From assembly GCA_039028335.1 (NCBI GenBank), contig JBCCIF010000011.1, positions 1-50,214 of the forward strand: a stretch of DNA of 50,214 nt, in the 5' to 3' direction. Position numbers and translations under genes: made by a program. Positions 49,350-50,214 of the stretch are shown one piece after another. Numbering within the stretch: position 1 is the stretch's first letter; the number at the start of each line of letters is the position of its first letter. This stretch comes from JABDKJ01 sp039028335 (GTDB lineage Bacteria; Bacteroidota; Bacteroidia; Flavobacteriales_D; JABDKJ01). A model generated the notes under the pieces. It worked only from the letters and a program-made list of their open reading frames with translations, did not search any database and was not told the DNA's origin.

Positions 49350-50214
49350 ATGAGCGGTAAAGCAGTTTATACTGAAGACAATATTCGCACCCTTGAATGG
49401 AAAGAGCATATCCGTATGCGGCCGGGTATGTATATCGGTAAATTGGGTAATGGCGCATCCTATGATGACGGTATATATATATTGGTAAAGGAGGTTGTTG
49501 ATAACTGCATTGACGAATTTGTCATGGGTCATGGTAAGAAGGTCGATATCAGCATTAAAGAGAATAAAGTTTGTGTACGCGACTATGGTCGAGGTATACC
49601 ATTGGGCAAGGTAATTGACTGTGTTTCAAAAATCAACACTGGAGCTAAATACGATACCAAAGCGTTCAAGAAGTCAGTGGGATTAAATGGGGTAGGTACA
49701 AAGGCAGTAAATGCGCTTTCGACTTATTTTAAAGTCGAGGCAGTTCGAGATGGAAAAAAGAAAGTGGCCGAATTTGACTTTGGTCAATTACGCGAGGACA
49801 AAAAACCGATAAAGACAGACGAACGAGATGGGACATATGTTGAATTCGTTCCGGATAACGGGATATTTAAAAACTTCAACTATCGACCTGATCATTTGAT
49901 CCGCCTCATACAGAATTATTGTTATCTCAACACCGGATTGGCTATTTGGTATAACGGAACGCGTTATTTTTCTAAAAATGGTCTATTCGATTTATTGGAA
50001 GAAAAAATTGGCGGTTCTGAACTTTACCCAATTATTCACTTGAAAGGCGAGGATATTGAGGTGGCTTTCACACATACCAATTCATACGGTGAGGATTACT
50101 ATTCTTTCGTGAACGGTGCCAATACTACGCAAGGAGGGACACATCAAGGGGCTTTTCGCGAGGCTTTTGCAAGAACCATAAAAGAATTTTTCGGAAAGAA
50201 CTATGATCCAACGG
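49350..50214 (+). CDS. parE: DNA topoisomerase IV subunit B, N-terminal part
   Basis: The ATPase half of a type IIA topoisomerase that decatenates chromosomes. The first 288 codons are here and the gene runs off the right edge. Visible GHKL motifs: KEVVDNCIDEF with the Mg-binding Asn, DYGRGIP, GLNGVGTKAVNALS (lid), and the transducer part FVNGANTTQGGTHQGAF with the QxxxxG-type Gln/Lys region. The start MSGKAVYTEDNIRTLEWKEH and the lack of GyrB-type insertions fit the Bacteroidota ParE type rather than GyrB. parC would be expected downstream. Confidence 0.9.
   Translation, partial: MSGKAVYTEDNIRTLEWKEHIRMRPGMYIGKLGNGASYDDGIYILVKEVVDNCIDEFVMGHGKKVDISIKENKVCVRDYGRGIPLGKVIDCVSKINTGAKYDTKAFKKSVGLNGVGTKAVNALSTYFKVEAVRDGKKKVAEFDFGQLREDKKPIKTDERDGTYVEFVPDNGIFKNFNYRPDHLIRLIQNYCYLNTGLAIWYNGTRYFSKNGLFDLLEEKIGGSELYPIIHLKGEDIEVAFTHTNSYGEDYYSFVNGANTTQGGTHQGAFREAFARTIKEFFGKNYDPT

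Noticed and set aside
1..50214. CRISPR, phage, transposon or toxin-antitoxin defence system
   Set aside because: No direct repeat arrays, transposase, integrase, nuclease or toxin families were found in any frame I examined.

Overview
The window reads as part of the chromosome of a marine-type Bacteroidota, probably of the order Flavobacteriales. The signs are four secreted proteins with C-terminal type IX secretion (T9SS) sorting domains, SusC-like TonB receptors with an N-terminal carboxypeptidase-regulatory domain, a GSCFA protein, an AT-rich base composition, weak Shine-Dalgarno signals, and several promoters of the Bacteroidota form TTTG-N18..20-TAnnTTTG. I see no CRISPR array, insertion sequence, phage, tRNA or rRNA. 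Coding density is high and no gene-free stretch exceeds 300 bases.

Left part (1-12 kb): the first codons of a P-II nitrogen regulator (minus), a 504-residue helical protein, gamma-glutamyltransferase, CreD, a six-span membrane protein, then a DtxR/MntR-type metal regulator divergent from a TonB-dependent receptor. A perfect palindrome resembling the DtxR box sits between the -33 and -7 elements of the receptor promoter. Next come a small membrane protein, a possibly interrupted small gene, a BtuF-like binding protein and a T9SS beta-propeller-like protein.

Centre (12-26.5 kb): a lipoprotein esterase that appears to be cut short by a TGA at a tryptophan position, a front-end-type fatty acid desaturase, and a long plus-strand run. 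That run starts with a MacB-like ABC exporter (ATPase, two FtsX-type permeases, HlyD-type adaptor) tightly coupled to an iron-complex-type binding lipoprotein. The matching FecCD-type permease and FecE-type ATPase lie 1.1 kb further on, separated by two small lipoprotein genes, one of them inverted. A 1137-residue secreted sugar-dehydrogenase-like protein follows.

Right part (26.5-50.2 kb): mostly minus-strand genes: a sulfatase, a membrane-anchored TPR adenylate cyclase, an RNA-modification cluster (trmL, RluE-like synthase, GSCFA protein), a Ycf48-like T9SS protein, a nitrilase, an Ogt-type alkyltransferase, a second TonB-type receptor (plus), a PDZ/T9SS protein, a DUF2279-type protein (plus), a serine hydrolase, an Smr-domain protein (plus), an AlkB-like hydroxylase, a Kbp-like LysM protein (plus), a LapA-like protein, two secreted coiled-coil proteins, and the 5' part of parE (plus) running off the end.

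The main themes are metal or tetrapyrrole uptake (regulator, receptor, split Fec-type importer, BtuF-like protein), export of an unknown compound, and secreted T9SS proteins. I did not find a clearly new multi-gene system. The most unusual items are the exporter/importer operon with its interruption, the regulator with manganese-type metal ligands facing a DtxR-like box, and the interrupted esterase.
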